A DNA stretch of 64,000 nucleotides, taken from contig DATMYA010000018.1 of assembly GCA_035561135.1 (NCBI GenBank), positions 62,001-126,000 of the forward strand, given 5' to 3'. Under the pieces are notes generated by a model. The model did not search any database. It saw nothing but the letters and a program-made list of their open reading frames with translations, and was not told the DNA's origin. The stretch comes from Clostridia bacterium. GTDB lineage: Bacteria; Acidobacteriota; Terriglobia; Terriglobales; Acidobacteriaceae. A program made the translations under genes and the position numbers. Positions within the stretch are counted from its first letter, which is position 1; each line of letters opens with the position of its first letter. Shown here piece after piece: positions 17,009 through 27,005 of the stretch.

Positions 17009-19327
17009 TCAGTTACCGACGACGACAAGCTTTGCGGCGTTCGCCGCAGACCATTCCTTGGCGTAGATGATGCGATAGGTTCCGGAATCTACGGAGTCAT
17101 GTAGAGCGACGCTGACGGTGTTTCTGCCTGCCGCCTTTTCCGACTGCACGTAACTGGTGACGTCCACTTCGTACCATACGTACGTCGAGCCACTCACGGT
17201 GACGGTGCCCAACACGGTGCCCAGTGCGGGGCGGGTGTCATACGTCATGCCTGCCTCGGCCCAACTCGTGTCGGCCACAGAGCGAACCTCGGTGAGCACT
17301 GACGCGGTCGTTCCAAGACGCGAAAGGAATTGAATCTTCGCAGACGTGACGCTGCTGATCGTGCCCAAATCATACTTGAGGTAAGCGTCACGATAGTTGT
17401 CCGGTACGGTGGATGTACGTGCGTTGAGGAGCGTCGAAGCACCGAAATTCGTGCTTGAGTAGGTTCCGCCACGTACGTACGTGTCCGCCGTGGGATTCAG
17501 GGTAAATGTCTGCGTGCCGGGAGGCGTCGTGGTGACCGTGAAATCGTTGGCGCTGCTGGCGGTTCCACCTGGAGCTGTGACCGAAATCTTTCCGGTCTGG
17601 GCTCCGCCAGGGACAGTTGTTTGGATCGTCGTCGCGTTGGTGACCGTGAATGTTGCGGTCGTCCCGTTGAACTTGACTGCAGATGAGTTGGTGAAGTTTG
17701 TGCCGGTGATTGTCACGGCTGTGCCGACGGGGCCACTTGCCGGAGTAAAGGACGTAATTGTCGGCGGCGCAGACGCGATGCTGAAGTCGCTGCTGCTCGT
17801 GCCGGTTCCTGCGGCATTGGTTACGGCAATCTTTCCGGATGTAGCTCCGAGCGGAACGCTCGCAGTCAATTGAGTATCGGAAGCGATGTTGAACGTTGCC
17901 GTGTTCGTTCCGTTGAATGAGACGGCCGTTGTCCCAGTGAAATTTGTCCCGGTGATGGTGACCTGATCGCCGGCTGAGCCGCTGGTGGGAGTAAAGGACG
18001 TAATGGTGGGCGCGCCACTGGAACTGCCAAGGCCGAAGCTATTGTGGTAGTACGCCCGGACAGTATTGTTCGTGGCTGCAACCAGCAGACCTGAACTGCT
18101 GGTTACGTTCTGCTTGCTGGAGGTTGCATCGTTGATGTTGTTTTCGCTTGTGTTGCGGATGAAAGGCGTTCCGAGTCCTACAGGGAAGGAAATGTTGTTG
18201 ATGTTCGAACTCTTGTAATAAATGGCGCCGCCGCTTTCAGGAGACGTTGCGAATACGTATAGGGTGCTGCTCGGCGGGTCGAGAACCACGATGGGCCGCG
18301 TGTGGTGATCGGTTTTGCGGCCAAAGTTATAGTCTGTCCAGCCCCCGCCTGCTCCGCGGACCAGCAGCTTGATTAACGGATCCGCAGACGCGGTGAACGA
18401 CGTTTTCACGGCAGCGAATACGCGGCCGTCCGATGTCGTTTTCAAATTGATGTGATCGTCCGACAGACCTGTTGGACCGGTGATTGGGATTTCCTGTGTC
18501 CAGGCCGTGTCGGAACCGCCGTCCGCGTGCACGGAGAAATAGAACCGTGACGTGTTCTGGTTCGACCACATTATTCCGACCTTGTCCCCGCCAAACGCAA
18601 TGATGGAGGAAATGTCGTCGGTTGTGACCGTCGTTGTAGTGGTATCGCCGGGCATTACGAACGGGGTGCCCCACTGGGCGTCGCTGCCGGTTGTGCGGTT
18701 CACCATGGGTTTGCCGCCCTCAACATAGGTCACCCAGAGCTTGCCGGTGGAGTCTTTAGCGATGGTCAGAGTTTCAGACTTGCCTCGTGTCACGTTGGTG
18801 ACGGGAAATCCGGAGTCGAGAGTGTACGTTCTGTTGGTTGAGTTATAGGAATAGCGGTAGAGCCGTCCCCAGTTGGAACTCGTCGCGACCGCGTTCGTCG
18901 TGAAGATGTGGGAGACGATGTACAGCTTCTGTCCGTCCCAAAGCGCATCGGACTTGCTGCTGGTGCGATTATCCACGGCAGTTCCGGTGTCCACCCATGA
19001 CTGCGTGGATGGAACGAAACGATAAATGTGATATTGCCGCGCGGGATCGTTGTAAAAATTACCCCACCAGATTCCGTCGGGTGTATACCACAGCTTGCTT
19101 TCCGGTTTCTCGCCAGTGGTTGCGGTGATGCCGGAGGTGCCGAATGAAAAATCTTTGTAACCATTCGTAACCGGTGTCTGTGCTACTGCAAGTGGGGAGT
19201 TCAACAACGTCAGCGCAATCAGCAAGAAGATCGAGCTTGCAAGTTGCTTCAGAAAGGAAACATCGGGGCTCAAGTGAGTGGCGGAGTTGGAGCTTCTAAA
19301 AGAGAGAGGACCCACGGGAGCAATCAC
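17009..19327 (-). CDS. large secreted protein with two IPT/TIG domains and a DNRLRE/CBM96-like C-terminus
   Basis: The 772-aa protein has a late signal peptide (LASSIFLLIALTLLNSPLAVAQ, about 29-50). A beta-propeller-like region follows (about 55-430, repeated W/Y-rich blades such as WVTYVEGGKPMVNRTTG). Then come two IPT/TIG Ig-like domains starting PTITSFTPTSGSAGD and PTITSFTPASGPVGT, and a C-terminal domain (from TADTYVRGGTYSSTNFG) of the DNRLRE/CBM96 type that binds polysaccharide. The start is a GTG with GAGG upstream; a shorter start at a later codon is possible. It is likely a cell-surface or extracellular polysaccharide-interacting protein. No catalytic motif was identified. Confidence 0.8.
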   Translation of the reverse strand: MIAPVGPLSFRSSNSATHLSPDVSFLKQLASSIFLLIALTLLNSPLAVAQTPVTNGYKDFSFGTSGITATTGEKPESKLWYTPDGIWWGNFYNDPARQYHIYRFVPSTQSWVDTGTAVDNRTSSKSDALWDGQKLYIVSHIFTTNAVATSSNWGRLYRYSYNSTNRTYTLDSGFPVTNVTRGKSETLTIAKDSTGKLWVTYVEGGKPMVNRTTGSDAQWGTPFVMPGDTTTTTVTTDDISSIIAFGGDKVGIMWSNQNTSRFYFSVHADGGSDTAWTQEIPITGPTGLSDDHINLKTTSDGRVFAAVKTSFTASADPLIKLLVRGAGGGWTDYNFGRKTDHHTRPIVVLDPPSSTLYVFATSPESGGAIYYKSSNINNISFPVGLGTPFIRNTSENNINDATSSKQNVTSSSGLLVAATNNTVRAYYHNSFGLGSSSGAPTITSFTPTSGSAGDQVTITGTNFTGTTAVSFNGTNTATFNIASDTQLTASVPLGATSGKIAVTNAAGTGTSSSDFSIASAPPTITSFTPASGPVGTAVTITGTNFTNSSAVKFNGTTATFTVTNATTIQTTVPGGAQTGKISVTAPGGTASSANDFTVTTTPPGTQTFTLNPTADTYVRGGTYSSTNFGASTLLNARTSTVPDNYRDAYLKYDLGTISSVTSAKIQFLSRLGTTASVLTEVRSVADTSWAEAGMTYDTRPALGTVLGTVTVSGSTYVWYEVDVTSYVQSEKAAGRNTVSVALHDSVDSGTYRIIYAKEWSAANAAKLVVVGN

Positions 19328-19714
19328 AACACAACCTCATTGCGAGCCGTTACCTTGGACGCGAGCCACGGGGAAGTAGCTTGCATGATCGAACGGAGCG
19401 GCTAGGCTAAGGCTACTTTCAAAGTGGCACCTTTCCAAAGCCACTTCAGTAACCGGATTCTTGGCTTATGCCACATGTAACATCGGAGAGCTACAAGCCC
19501 GCAGGTCTTGCCAAGTTGGCACACCATAGCTCTGATCCAGAGGTCAAACAAGGGGAGCAAACGAAATAATCGAGCATCAATTCAGAGGAGTGAAGGACAA
19601 ATCGATGTTTGGCTACTCTCATCAAGCTGAGTAGCGTGCGCTCAAGCGATGTGGTTTACTTGCAACGGGCTTCGCTAATGAGAGTTGAAAGCTTGTGACT
19701 GGAGGCGATTGGGG
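19328..19714. other. divergent promoter region, no gene
   Basis: The region separates the minus-strand secreted protein from the exporter operon. It contains an inverted repeat around AAGTGGCAC...GCCACTT (about 19421-19447) and GGAGG at 19701-19705, which serves the next gene. No other coding signal was seen. Confidence 0.45.
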
Positions 19715-20938
19715 ATGAATCCGCTACAAACTCCCACAAGGCCTGATCTGTCGAATCTACGGATCGACGATAGTGCGCGCAAGGGCGCTACGTCCAAGTG
19801 GCTGCGGTGGTTTGCCGCGACCTTTGGAGCAGTACTGCTCATCGCTGCGGGTGTTTTTGCCTTCAGAAGCAAGGCTCCGGTGGTCGAAGTGGTCTCCGCG
19901 CACGCACCCGCCGAGGCCAGGGAAGTTCTCTTGAATGCCAGCGGATACGTAACGCCGCGTCGCCGTGCCACGGTGGCCGCCAAGATTACTGGACGCGTGG
20001 TCCAATTGAACGCCGAGGAAGGAATGCGAGTGGGCGATGGCCAGGTGCTCGCCGTACTTGACGATTCCGATGCACGCGTCCGGTTGAACTCTGCCAAGGC
20101 CGAGCGGGACGCAACGGCCGCGGGGTTGAGCGACCTGCAAGTGCAACTTGCGAACGCGGAGCGGGAACTTCGCCGTACGCTGACTCTGCAAAATCAAGGT
20201 GTCACCAGCACGCAAGCCCTCGACCTGGCACGCACCACCGTCGACAGTCTTAAAGCGAAAATTGCGCTCACCAATGAGCAGACTCGCGCTGCGGACGAGC
20301 GCATCCGAGTCGCGCAACAAGACCTGGACAATTGCACGGTGCGCTCGCCGTTTGCCGGCATCATTGTTTCCAAAGACGCGCAAATCGGCGAGATTGTTTC
20401 ACCACTCTCGGCCGGTGGCGGATTCACCCGTACAGGAATTGCAACTATCGTCGACATGAAGTCGATTGAGATTGAAGTGGATGTGAACGAATCCTACATT
20501 GCGCGCGTCAGACCCGGCATGCCGGTGACAGCGGTTCTCGACGCGTATCCCGATTGGCAGATTCCTGCCAAGGTACGCACCGTCATTCCCACGGCAGACC
20601 GGCAGAAGGCAACCGTGAAAGTGCGCATCTCTTTCGACCAGCTTGATCCCCGCATCCTGCCGGACATGGGCGTCAAAGTGACGTTTCTGGGAGATGGGCC
20701 AAAAAAGGCGCAATCGGGCGCGAATGTCCTAGTCCCGCAGGCAGCCGTGCGGAACGATAACGGCAGCCAGATCGTTTACGTGTATCACGAGGGAAAGGTC
20801 GAGCGGCGATCAGTCCGCGTCGGCGCAACCCGCGGAAGCGATCAGGAGATCATCGCGGGTTTAGTTGGCGGTGACCAGGTCGTGGTCAGTGGATTCGATG
20901 GACTTCGCGACGGCAAACAGGTAGACATCAAGCGCTAG
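19715..20938 (+). CDS. periplasmic adaptor (HlyD/MacA family) of an ABC exporter
   Basis: The 407-aa protein has a short cytoplasmic N-terminus, one membrane segment (about 33-50), a lipoyl-like half domain (GYVTPRRRATVAAKITGRVV), a coiled-coil hairpin (about 120-200, KAERDATAAGLSDLQVQL), the second lipoyl half (VRSPFAGIIVSKDAQIGEIV) and beta-barrel domains. It links an inner-membrane exporter to an outer-membrane channel. It is the first gene of a four-gene operon with an ATPase and two permeases. No TolC-type gene is nearby. GGAGG 9 bases upstream supports the ATG. Confidence 0.88.
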   Translation: MNPLQTPTRPDLSNLRIDDSARKGATSKWLRWFAATFGAVLLIAAGVFAFRSKAPVVEVVSAHAPAEAREVLLNASGYVTPRRRATVAAKITGRVVQLNAEEGMRVGDGQVLAVLDDSDARVRLNSAKAERDATAAGLSDLQVQLANAERELRRTLTLQNQGVTSTQALDLARTTVDSLKAKIALTNEQTRAADERIRVAQQDLDNCTVRSPFAGIIVSKDAQIGEIVSPLSAGGGFTRTGIATIVDMKSIEIEVDVNESYIARVRPGMPVTAVLDAYPDWQIPAKVRTVIPTADRQKATVKVRISFDQLDPRILPDMGVKVTFLGDGPKKAQSGANVLVPQAAVRNDNGSQIVYVYHEGKVERRSVRVGATRGSDQEIIAGLVGGDQVVVSGFDGLRDGKQVDIKR

Positions 20939-21009
20939 CAAACTCTTGAAATTGACCAGCGCCGATGCATCACAATTCGGAAAGTAGCTCCGTTCTCGAG
21001 GAGAAGATT

Positions 21010-21747
21010 ATGGTCAGAGTCGATGGCCGAGGTGACAGCTCAAGCCTTGTCCGCGTGCGCGGATTAGACAAGAAGTACACGCGCGGAAGCGAAGAGATTC
21101 ACGTCTTGCAAGGTTTAAACCTCGACGTGGATGCCGGTGACTTCGTGGCTTTCATGGGGCCCAGCGGTTCAGGGAAAACTACTCTGCTGAATCTTTTGGG
21201 CGGCATCGATCTCCCGACGAACGGTACGATCACCGTCGCAGGAGACGAGATCACGCGCTTATCAGCGAGCAAGCTGACAACATGGCGCGCGCGCCACGTC
21301 GGCTTCATTTTCCAGATGTACAATCTGATCCCGGTTCTTACTGCTTTTCAGAATGTTGAATTGCCGCTGCTGCTGACCAAACTCTCGAAAGCGGAGCGCC
21401 GCAGCCACGTTGAGACCGCACTGGAAGTGGTCGGACTTAGGGATCGTATGCACCACTTTCCGCGCCAGCTTTCCGGTGGACAGGAGCAGCGCGTCGGAAT
21501 CGCGCGCGCTATCGTAGCGGACCCTACCTTCCTGTTATGCGACGAGCCTACAGGCGACCTCGACCGCAAGAGCGCCGACGAGATCATGGACCTGATCGAC
21601 CGCCTCGTCCGTGAGCACGGTAAGACCGTACTCCTGGTGACGCATGATCCCATGGCCGCCGAGCGCGCCCACGTCCTGCTGCACCTCAACAAGGGCGTGC
21701 TCGTCGAGGGGCAGAAAGTAGCGGATAGTGCTGGAGCGCGGCCATGA
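21010..21747 (+). CDS. ABC exporter ATP-binding protein (MacB/LolD-like)
   Basis: The 245-aa ATPase has Walker A GPSGSGKTT (50-58), signature LSGGQEQRVGIARAI, Walker B FLLCDEPTGDLD and switch histidine LVTHDP. It powers the two FtsX-type permeases that follow. The ATG at MVRVDGR is preferred because GAGGAG lies 6 bases before it; an in-frame ATG 45 bases earlier lacks a site. Its stop overlaps the next start (ATGA), so translation is coupled. Confidence 0.9.
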   Translation: MVRVDGRGDSSSLVRVRGLDKKYTRGSEEIHVLQGLNLDVDAGDFVAFMGPSGSGKTTLLNLLGGIDLPTNGTITVAGDEITRLSASKLTTWRARHVGFIFQMYNLIPVLTAFQNVELPLLLTKLSKAERRSHVETALEVVGLRDRMHHFPRQLSGGQEQRVGIARAIVADPTFLLCDEPTGDLDRKSADEIMDLIDRLVREHGKTVLLVTHDPMAAERAHVLLHLNKGVLVEGQKVADSAGARP

Positions 21748-22886
21748 AGTATCGCCGTCTGATCGTTGCAAACCTGTTCCGCAAAAAGATCCGGACGCTG
21801 CTCACTATCGGATCGTTCGCCGTGGCGCTCTTCCTGTTTGGATTGCTCGCAGTCGTTCGCGGCGCCTTTAACCAGGGAGTGGAGGTAGCAGGCGCCGACC
21901 GTCTTGTCGTCGTGAACAAGGTCTCCATCATTCAACCGCTGCCGATTTCGTATAAGGAGCGCCTGCTTCGCATCCCTGGCGTGAAAGCGGTTACTCACCA
22001 GAACTGGTTCGGTGGCGTCTACCAGGACGAGCGGAATTTCTTCGCCCAAATGGCAATCAATGACGAGACTTTCCGTCCCATGTTCCCGGAGTACGTGATT
22101 TCCGATGACCAGTGGCAGGCCTACATGGCGGATCGCGAAGGTGCAATTGTCGGAGCGGAACTGGCAAAGCGGTTTAAGTGGAAGCTCGGCGATCGTATCC
22201 CGCTCAAAGGCACGATTTTCGCTGGAACGTGGGACTTCAACATCCGCGCGATCTATCGGGGCAAGCGCGTGCAGGACGATACCACCCAGTTCTGGTTCCA
22301 TTACAAGTATCTCGAAGAGCGCGAGAACCCTTACTGGAAGGGCCTTGTCGGCTGGTACACCGTTAAGGTCGATAATCCCGATGACTCGCCGAGAGTAGCG
22401 AAGCAGATTGACGAAACATTCGCGAACTCACCATGGGAGAGCAAGACCGACACCGAGAAAGCGTTCGCCGCCTCGTTTGCAAAGCAGGCAGGCAATATTC
22501 AGTTGCTCATCATGAGCATAGGCGCGGTCGTGTTCTTTACCTTGCTGTTGGTCACCGGCAACACCATGGCTATCGCCGTCCGTGAACGCGTGCGCGAACT
22601 GGCCGTGCTCAAGGCAGTTGGATTTTCAGACGTCTTTGTTCTGTTCCTGGTGTTGGCCGAGTCGCTGCTGGTTGCGACCATCGGTGGGGTACTCGGTCTC
22701 GGACTCGCCAAGCTACTTACGCTGAATGGTGATCCCACGCATGGGATGTTGCCGTACTTCCATCTGTCGCTGGAGAGCGTCATCAGTGGGATGGCGACGG
22801 TGCTTGCCGTGGGCGTTGCCGCTGGCATACTGCCCGCTCTCTCGGCGATGAGACTCAATGTGGTTTCTGCGTTGCGGAGGGTGTGA
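21744..22886 (+). CDS. ABC exporter permease, FtsX/MacB type (1)
   Basis: The 380-aa protein has an N-terminal membrane helix (about 17-38, TLLTIGSFAVALFLFGLLAV), a large periplasmic domain (about 45-250) and three C-terminal helices (LLIMSIGAVVFFTLLLVTG, VLFLVLAESLLVATIGGVL, VISGMATVLAVGVAAGIL). This is the type VII ABC layout that drives mechanotransmission rather than classic transport. It pairs with the next, homologous permease and probably forms a heterodimer. Confidence 0.88.
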   Translation: MKYRRLIVANLFRKKIRTLLTIGSFAVALFLFGLLAVVRGAFNQGVEVAGADRLVVVNKVSIIQPLPISYKERLLRIPGVKAVTHQNWFGGVYQDERNFFAQMAINDETFRPMFPEYVISDDQWQAYMADREGAIVGAELAKRFKWKLGDRIPLKGTIFAGTWDFNIRAIYRGKRVQDDTTQFWFHYKYLEERENPYWKGLVGWYTVKVDNPDDSPRVAKQIDETFANSPWESKTDTEKAFAASFAKQAGNIQLLIMSIGAVVFFTLLLVTGNTMAIAVRERVRELAVLKAVGFSDVFVLFLVLAESLLVATIGGVLGLGLAKLLTLNGDPTHGMLPYFHLSLESVISGMATVLAVGVAAGILPALSAMRLNVVSALRRV

Positions 22887-22888
22887 GC

Positions 22889-24058
22889 ATGGCAATCCCG
22901 CTGTCTTACAACTTGAACAGCTTACGAGTTCGTTGGACTTCGACGGTGGTCGCGGTGCTCGGAATTGCCGGCACGGTTGGTGTCTTCGTAGCCATGTTGT
23001 CGATGGCAAAAGGCTTCAAGACAACACTGGTCTCCTCCGGATCGCCGCGCAACGCCATCGTTCTCCGTGGTGGCGCCACGGCGGAAATGGAAAGTGGCAT
23101 CAGGCTTGAGCAGGAACGGGTGATCGAAGATGCGCCGGGTGTTGCGCGCAGCGCTTCCGGGCCGCTGGTAAGCGCCGAAGTCGTTGTGATTGCGGCCTTC
23201 CCGCTTAAGGCGACAGGCACGGACGCGAATGCGCAGGTACGTGGCGTCTCGCCCAAGGCACTCGAGGTGCGAGACTCCGTTAAGGTAGTTTCTGGCCGTT
23301 TCTTCCAACCGGGACTCAACGAGTTGGTGGTTGGCCGCAACGTCGCCCGCACTTATGGCGGCTTTGATCTTGGCAATACGGTTAACTTTGGTGGTGGCAC
23401 GTGGACAGTGGTGGGAGTTTTCGACGCTGGCGGCAGCGCATTTGATTCGGAGGTATGGGCCGACTCCAGCGTAATAAAAGCTGTATACAAGCGGCCTCCG
23501 AACGTATTCCAATCGGTTACCGCGCGGTTGAATTCTCCTGAGGACTTCACCCGTTTTAAGGATGCACTTTCATCCGACCCTCGTGTAACTCTGCAGGCCA
23601 GCCGCGAACTCGATTACTACGACAAGCAATCGCGTGCTATCACCACGCTCATTCAGGTGCTCGGCACCATGGTCGCCATTGTGATGGGTATTGGCGCGGT
23701 GCTCGGCGCGCTGAACACCATGTACTCTGCGGTGGCAGAGCGCTCACGCGAAATCGCCACCATGCGCGCCTTGGGTTTTGGCGCTGGCAGCGTGGTGACA
23801 TCGTTCCTCTTTGAAGCCTTGTGCATCTCGATCATCGGCGGAGTGCTCGGGTGTTTCGCCGTCCTGCCACTCAACGGCATGACCACGGGAACCATGAACT
23901 GGCAAACCTTTTCACACCTTGCATTTGCATTCCGGGTGACGCCGTCCTTGATGGCGGCGGGGCTGCTGTTCGCGTTATTGATGGGTGTTGCCGGTGGAGT
24001 GCCGCCTGCCATTCGCGCGGCACGCGCACGAATCGCCGTCGCGCTGCGCGAACTTTAA
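22889..24058 (+). CDS. ABC exporter permease, FtsX/MacB type (2)
   Basis: The 389-aa protein has the same topology as its neighbour: one N-terminal helix (STVVAVLGIAGTVGVFVAML), a periplasmic domain with MacB-like features, and three C-terminal helices ending in IRAARARIAVALREL. The ATG is preferred since GGAGG lies 8 bases before it; a GTG 6 bases earlier overlaps the previous stop and is too close. It is the last gene of the operon. Substrate unknown: macrolide, peptide, lipid or lipoprotein export are all possible. Confidence 0.87.
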   Translation: MAIPLSYNLNSLRVRWTSTVVAVLGIAGTVGVFVAMLSMAKGFKTTLVSSGSPRNAIVLRGGATAEMESGIRLEQERVIEDAPGVARSASGPLVSAEVVVIAAFPLKATGTDANAQVRGVSPKALEVRDSVKVVSGRFFQPGLNELVVGRNVARTYGGFDLGNTVNFGGGTWTVVGVFDAGGSAFDSEVWADSSVIKAVYKRPPNVFQSVTARLNSPEDFTRFKDALSSDPRVTLQASRELDYYDKQSRAITTLIQVLGTMVAIVMGIGAVLGALNTMYSAVAERSREIATMRALGFGAGSVVTSFLFEALCISIIGGVLGCFAVLPLNGMTTGTMNWQTFSHLAFAFRVTPSLMAAGLLFALLMGVAGGVPPAIRAARARIAVALREL

Positions 24059-24335
24059 CATTGCCTTCGACATGACCGCTGTCTTGGCGGCTACAGGCCG
24101 CTACGTTTCAATCCCCCGTACTTCTTAATGTGCCATGTGTACGAAGTATGGAGTTTCTTGTAAATCCCCTGACGCGAAATGAGAGCTGCCCAGGATTATT
24201 GTCCGAAGTAGTACAACCTCTTCTTATCGACAAACAACCCACTTGTAAGTTCGTTGTGCGGCCCGCATGTCTCGCTACGTAGGCCGCGAAAACTTACCTG
24301 TCGCAGCCACCGAAGAATCCGCAGGAGAAACCTAA

Positions 24336-26393
24336 ATGAGCCCAGTCTCGTTGATCAGGCGATCGATGATCGCAGCGTGCCTTGGAGTGATGGTGTTCTG
24401 CCTGTCGGCCCTTGCCGCCAGCGCTCAACAGATTCCACTCGCCGGAACCACAGCTCCGAAAACCGGCGACTACACACCGTCCGGCGAGAACGACGTAACC
24501 AAATCGGAGTTTCCGGGACAACTCGAAAGTGAATCTGGCCCGGGTGCCTATCCGGGTAGCATCGTTAATCGAAGTCTTTCAACAGGCACCGGACATGGCG
24601 CGTCGGTGAACAGCGGCAAGAAAGCCAAGTCGAATCCGCAGTTCAAGACCGGCTTCGAGGGACTGAACTTCTTTCAGCAACGTTATGCGCGCGGCGGGAA
24701 CCAGTTCTCCGTCGAGCCGCCCGACCAGGCGCTGTGCGCCGGCAACGGCTATGTGCTCGAGGCCGTTAACGATGTTCTCAACATCTTCAACGCGTCAGGC
24801 CAGTCCGTGCTCCCCGATAACACGGCTACGAACATCGTCAGCGGGTTTCCGACGAATGTCAATCACGCTGTCGACCTGAACTCGTTCTTCGGCTATGCGC
24901 CGGCAATCAACCGAGCCACAGGCGTTCGTGGTCCGTTCGTTACCGATCCAAGCTGTCTGTACGATGCGGCCACGCAACGCTGGTTCGTTGTCGTGCTGAC
25001 GCTGGACACGCTGCCCAACGGGGCCTTCACTACTGTCAATCACCTCGACATCGCTGTCAGCAAGACTCCGAACCCGACGGGCCTCTGGAATATCTACCGG
25101 GTGGATGTCACGAACGACGGCTCACCGGGCAACACAGGTGGCCCTTGTCCCTGCCTCGGCGATTACCCGCACATCGGCGCGGACGCTAACGGCTTCTATA
25201 TCACGACAAACGCATATCCATGGGGACCGGGCGACTTCGACGGCGCTCAGATTTACGCATTCTCGAAGGCGCAACTTGCCGCTGGTGCGGCGAACGTGAC
25301 CATGGCGCACATTGACACGACCGACAAGGTTAACGCTACGTCGCCCATCGCGCAGATGCAGCCGGGCTTCACCGTCTGGCCTGCGCAGTCGCCTGGGACT
25401 AGCTCGTTCGCTTTGGACGCAGGGGGCACCGAGTACTTCCTGAGTTCAAATGCTGGCGAAGAGGCTGCGGGTGACGCCTACACGGGCTCCTCGACGAACC
25501 TCGTTGTCTGGGCATTGACGAATACGTCTTCACTGAACAGCGCGTCGCCCGCGCTCAGTTTGACAAATAAAGTATTGTCGGTCGGGCTGTACGGAGTTCC
25601 GCCGAAGCAGAGGCAGCCCGGCTCGGGTACATTGGCAACCATCAATGCGCCTCAGGGTTTCTGCATCAACGACACCATCACTTCGACCATTGCAGGTACG
25701 GGTTGCTGGAAGCTGCTGTTCGGCAGCGAACCGGCTCACAATGAACTGATCTCGCGCCCGGACTCGAACGACACACGCATGCAGCAGGTCATGTACGCGA
25801 ACGGTAAGCTGTGGGGGTCTCTCGACACAGCACTGAACCCAGACGCCGGCGCACAGCGGGCGGGCATCGCCTGGTACATCGTCAAGCCGGATGTCTCGAC
25901 GGGTTCTCTCACGGCGAAGGTCGCATCGCAGGGATACCTCGGGGCTGCCGGATATGACTTTACGTACCCGGCCATCGGGGTCACGCCAAGCGGCCGCGGT
26001 GTGATTGCGTTCACCGCCACTGGCGACACCACGAATCCGAGCGCCGCCTACGCTTCGATCGACGCGCTTATCGGAGTCGGCCCGTGGAATATCGTACCCG
26101 GCGGCCTCGGAGCCGCTCAGGATGATGGCTTCACAAGCTACAAGTCGCAGGTTGGCGACCCGCCGCGGACGCGCTGGGGAGACTACGGCGCCGCTGCCGT
26201 CGACGGTAACTCAATCTGGATCGCCAGCGAATACATCGCCAACACCTGCCAGTACACGGCGTGGGGTGGCCGATTCTTTGGAGCCACAACCGGAGACAAC
26301 AAACTCGGCACCTGTGCCGCCTCGCCCGGAGCAGCGGGTCCGCGCGCGGCACTTGGCAACTGGTCCACGCGAATCAGCAAACTGACACCGTAG
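24336..26393 (+). CDS. large secreted hypothetical protein, propeller-like
   Basis: The 685-aa protein has a signal peptide (about 1-31, SALAASAQQ). The mature part is rich in Gly, Asn, Thr and Trp. Recognisable stretches are GFEGLNFFQQRYARGGNQFS, EPPDQALCAGNGYVLEAVND, DPSCLYDAATQRWFVVVLTL and a late RTRWGDYGAAAVDGNSIWIA. These repeat units suggest a beta-propeller with several disulphides. No catalytic motif is identified. GCAGGAG is well placed before the ATG. It stands alone after the exporter operon. Confidence 0.78.
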   Translation: MSPVSLIRRSMIAACLGVMVFCLSALAASAQQIPLAGTTAPKTGDYTPSGENDVTKSEFPGQLESESGPGAYPGSIVNRSLSTGTGHGASVNSGKKAKSNPQFKTGFEGLNFFQQRYARGGNQFSVEPPDQALCAGNGYVLEAVNDVLNIFNASGQSVLPDNTATNIVSGFPTNVNHAVDLNSFFGYAPAINRATGVRGPFVTDPSCLYDAATQRWFVVVLTLDTLPNGAFTTVNHLDIAVSKTPNPTGLWNIYRVDVTNDGSPGNTGGPCPCLGDYPHIGADANGFYITTNAYPWGPGDFDGAQIYAFSKAQLAAGAANVTMAHIDTTDKVNATSPIAQMQPGFTVWPAQSPGTSSFALDAGGTEYFLSSNAGEEAAGDAYTGSSTNLVVWALTNTSSLNSASPALSLTNKVLSVGLYGVPPKQRQPGSGTLATINAPQGFCINDTITSTIAGTGCWKLLFGSEPAHNELISRPDSNDTRMQQVMYANGKLWGSLDTALNPDAGAQRAGIAWYIVKPDVSTGSLTAKVASQGYLGAAGYDFTYPAIGVTPSGRGVIAFTATGDTTNPSAAYASIDALIGVGPWNIVPGGLGAAQDDGFTSYKSQVGDPPRTRWGDYGAAAVDGNSIWIASEYIANTCQYTAWGGRFFGATTGDNKLGTCAASPGAAGPRAALGNWSTRISKLTP

Positions 26394-26411
26394 CGATCGA
26401 GGAAGACGCAA

Positions 26412-26443
26412 CTCGCCAGCTGACCGAAGTGTCGGCTGGCGAG
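26412..26443 (+). terminator. putative terminator hairpin
   Basis: A 12-bp stem (CTCGCCAGCTGA / TCGGCTGGCGAG, one wobble) with an 8-base loop, 18 bases after the secreted protein's stop. The T-tract is poor. Confidence 0.55.
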
Positions 26444-27005
26444 GTTTACATCTGGCATGAAAGAGCCTGTGCTGTTATCGGTCCATATTTCGGAAAACCG
26501 CCGCAACCCCTCTCTTCAATTGTTGAACCTGGATCTAGCATCCAAGGAATCGGACTGCGCCGCCCAAAGTACGTCATTGAATGTAAAGCGGACTAATCGC
26601 CGGCTATCTCTGGACGTATCGGACGCACTCTCGACCGAACCATTTGATACGTCACGACGTGACCCGCGTCACTGCGCAGGTGTTTGATTCTCGTCATTCT
26701 GCATACGGCTTCATATGGCTTTGCGCAGCAACTCCCGCAACTCAGGCCCCTCTTTTTGACTGTCTACAGTGGTGGACTTGGGAGTTCATTTCTAGGCTGC
26801 GCTTGCGTAGTTCGACGTACGCAGAGACAAACACAAACAAAATGTAGTCGCTCCAGAAGTCGCTATTTGATTTCGTAAGAAGTCGAAGTTGCGGTGAGAA
26901 TGCGACCCCGTGCAGAAGTGGACCGGGCCCGGACAACGGCATTATGCCGATGCCCGGACGTGTTGATTTCACGCGCGCCCTCCGTGTCCACACGAGAGGA
27001 TTGCC
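26444..27005. other. long upstream region of the hydrogenase operon
   Basis: There is no convincing gene in this 560-bp stretch. It contains a CRP/FNR-type palindrome and, nearer the operon, CGGCATTATGCCG (a 13-base palindrome) inside a wider GGGC-rich inverted repeat (about 26925-26960). GAGAGGA precedes the hoxE ATG. Confidence 0.45.
26658..26673. promoter_or_regulatory. CRP/FNR-type palindrome upstream of hydrogenase operon
   Basis: The sequence is CGTGACCCGCGTCACT, matching GTGA-N6-TCAC. A weaker TTTGA-N6-TCATT sits 25 bp downstream (26683-26698). The site lies about 330 bp before hoxE, so the transcript leader would be long or a second promoter exists. Confidence 0.5.

Noticed and set aside
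26444-27005. Small genes in the hydrogenase leader (frames of 60-76 codons)
   Set aside because: No ribosome sites, biased composition or family match; the long leader is better explained by regulation.
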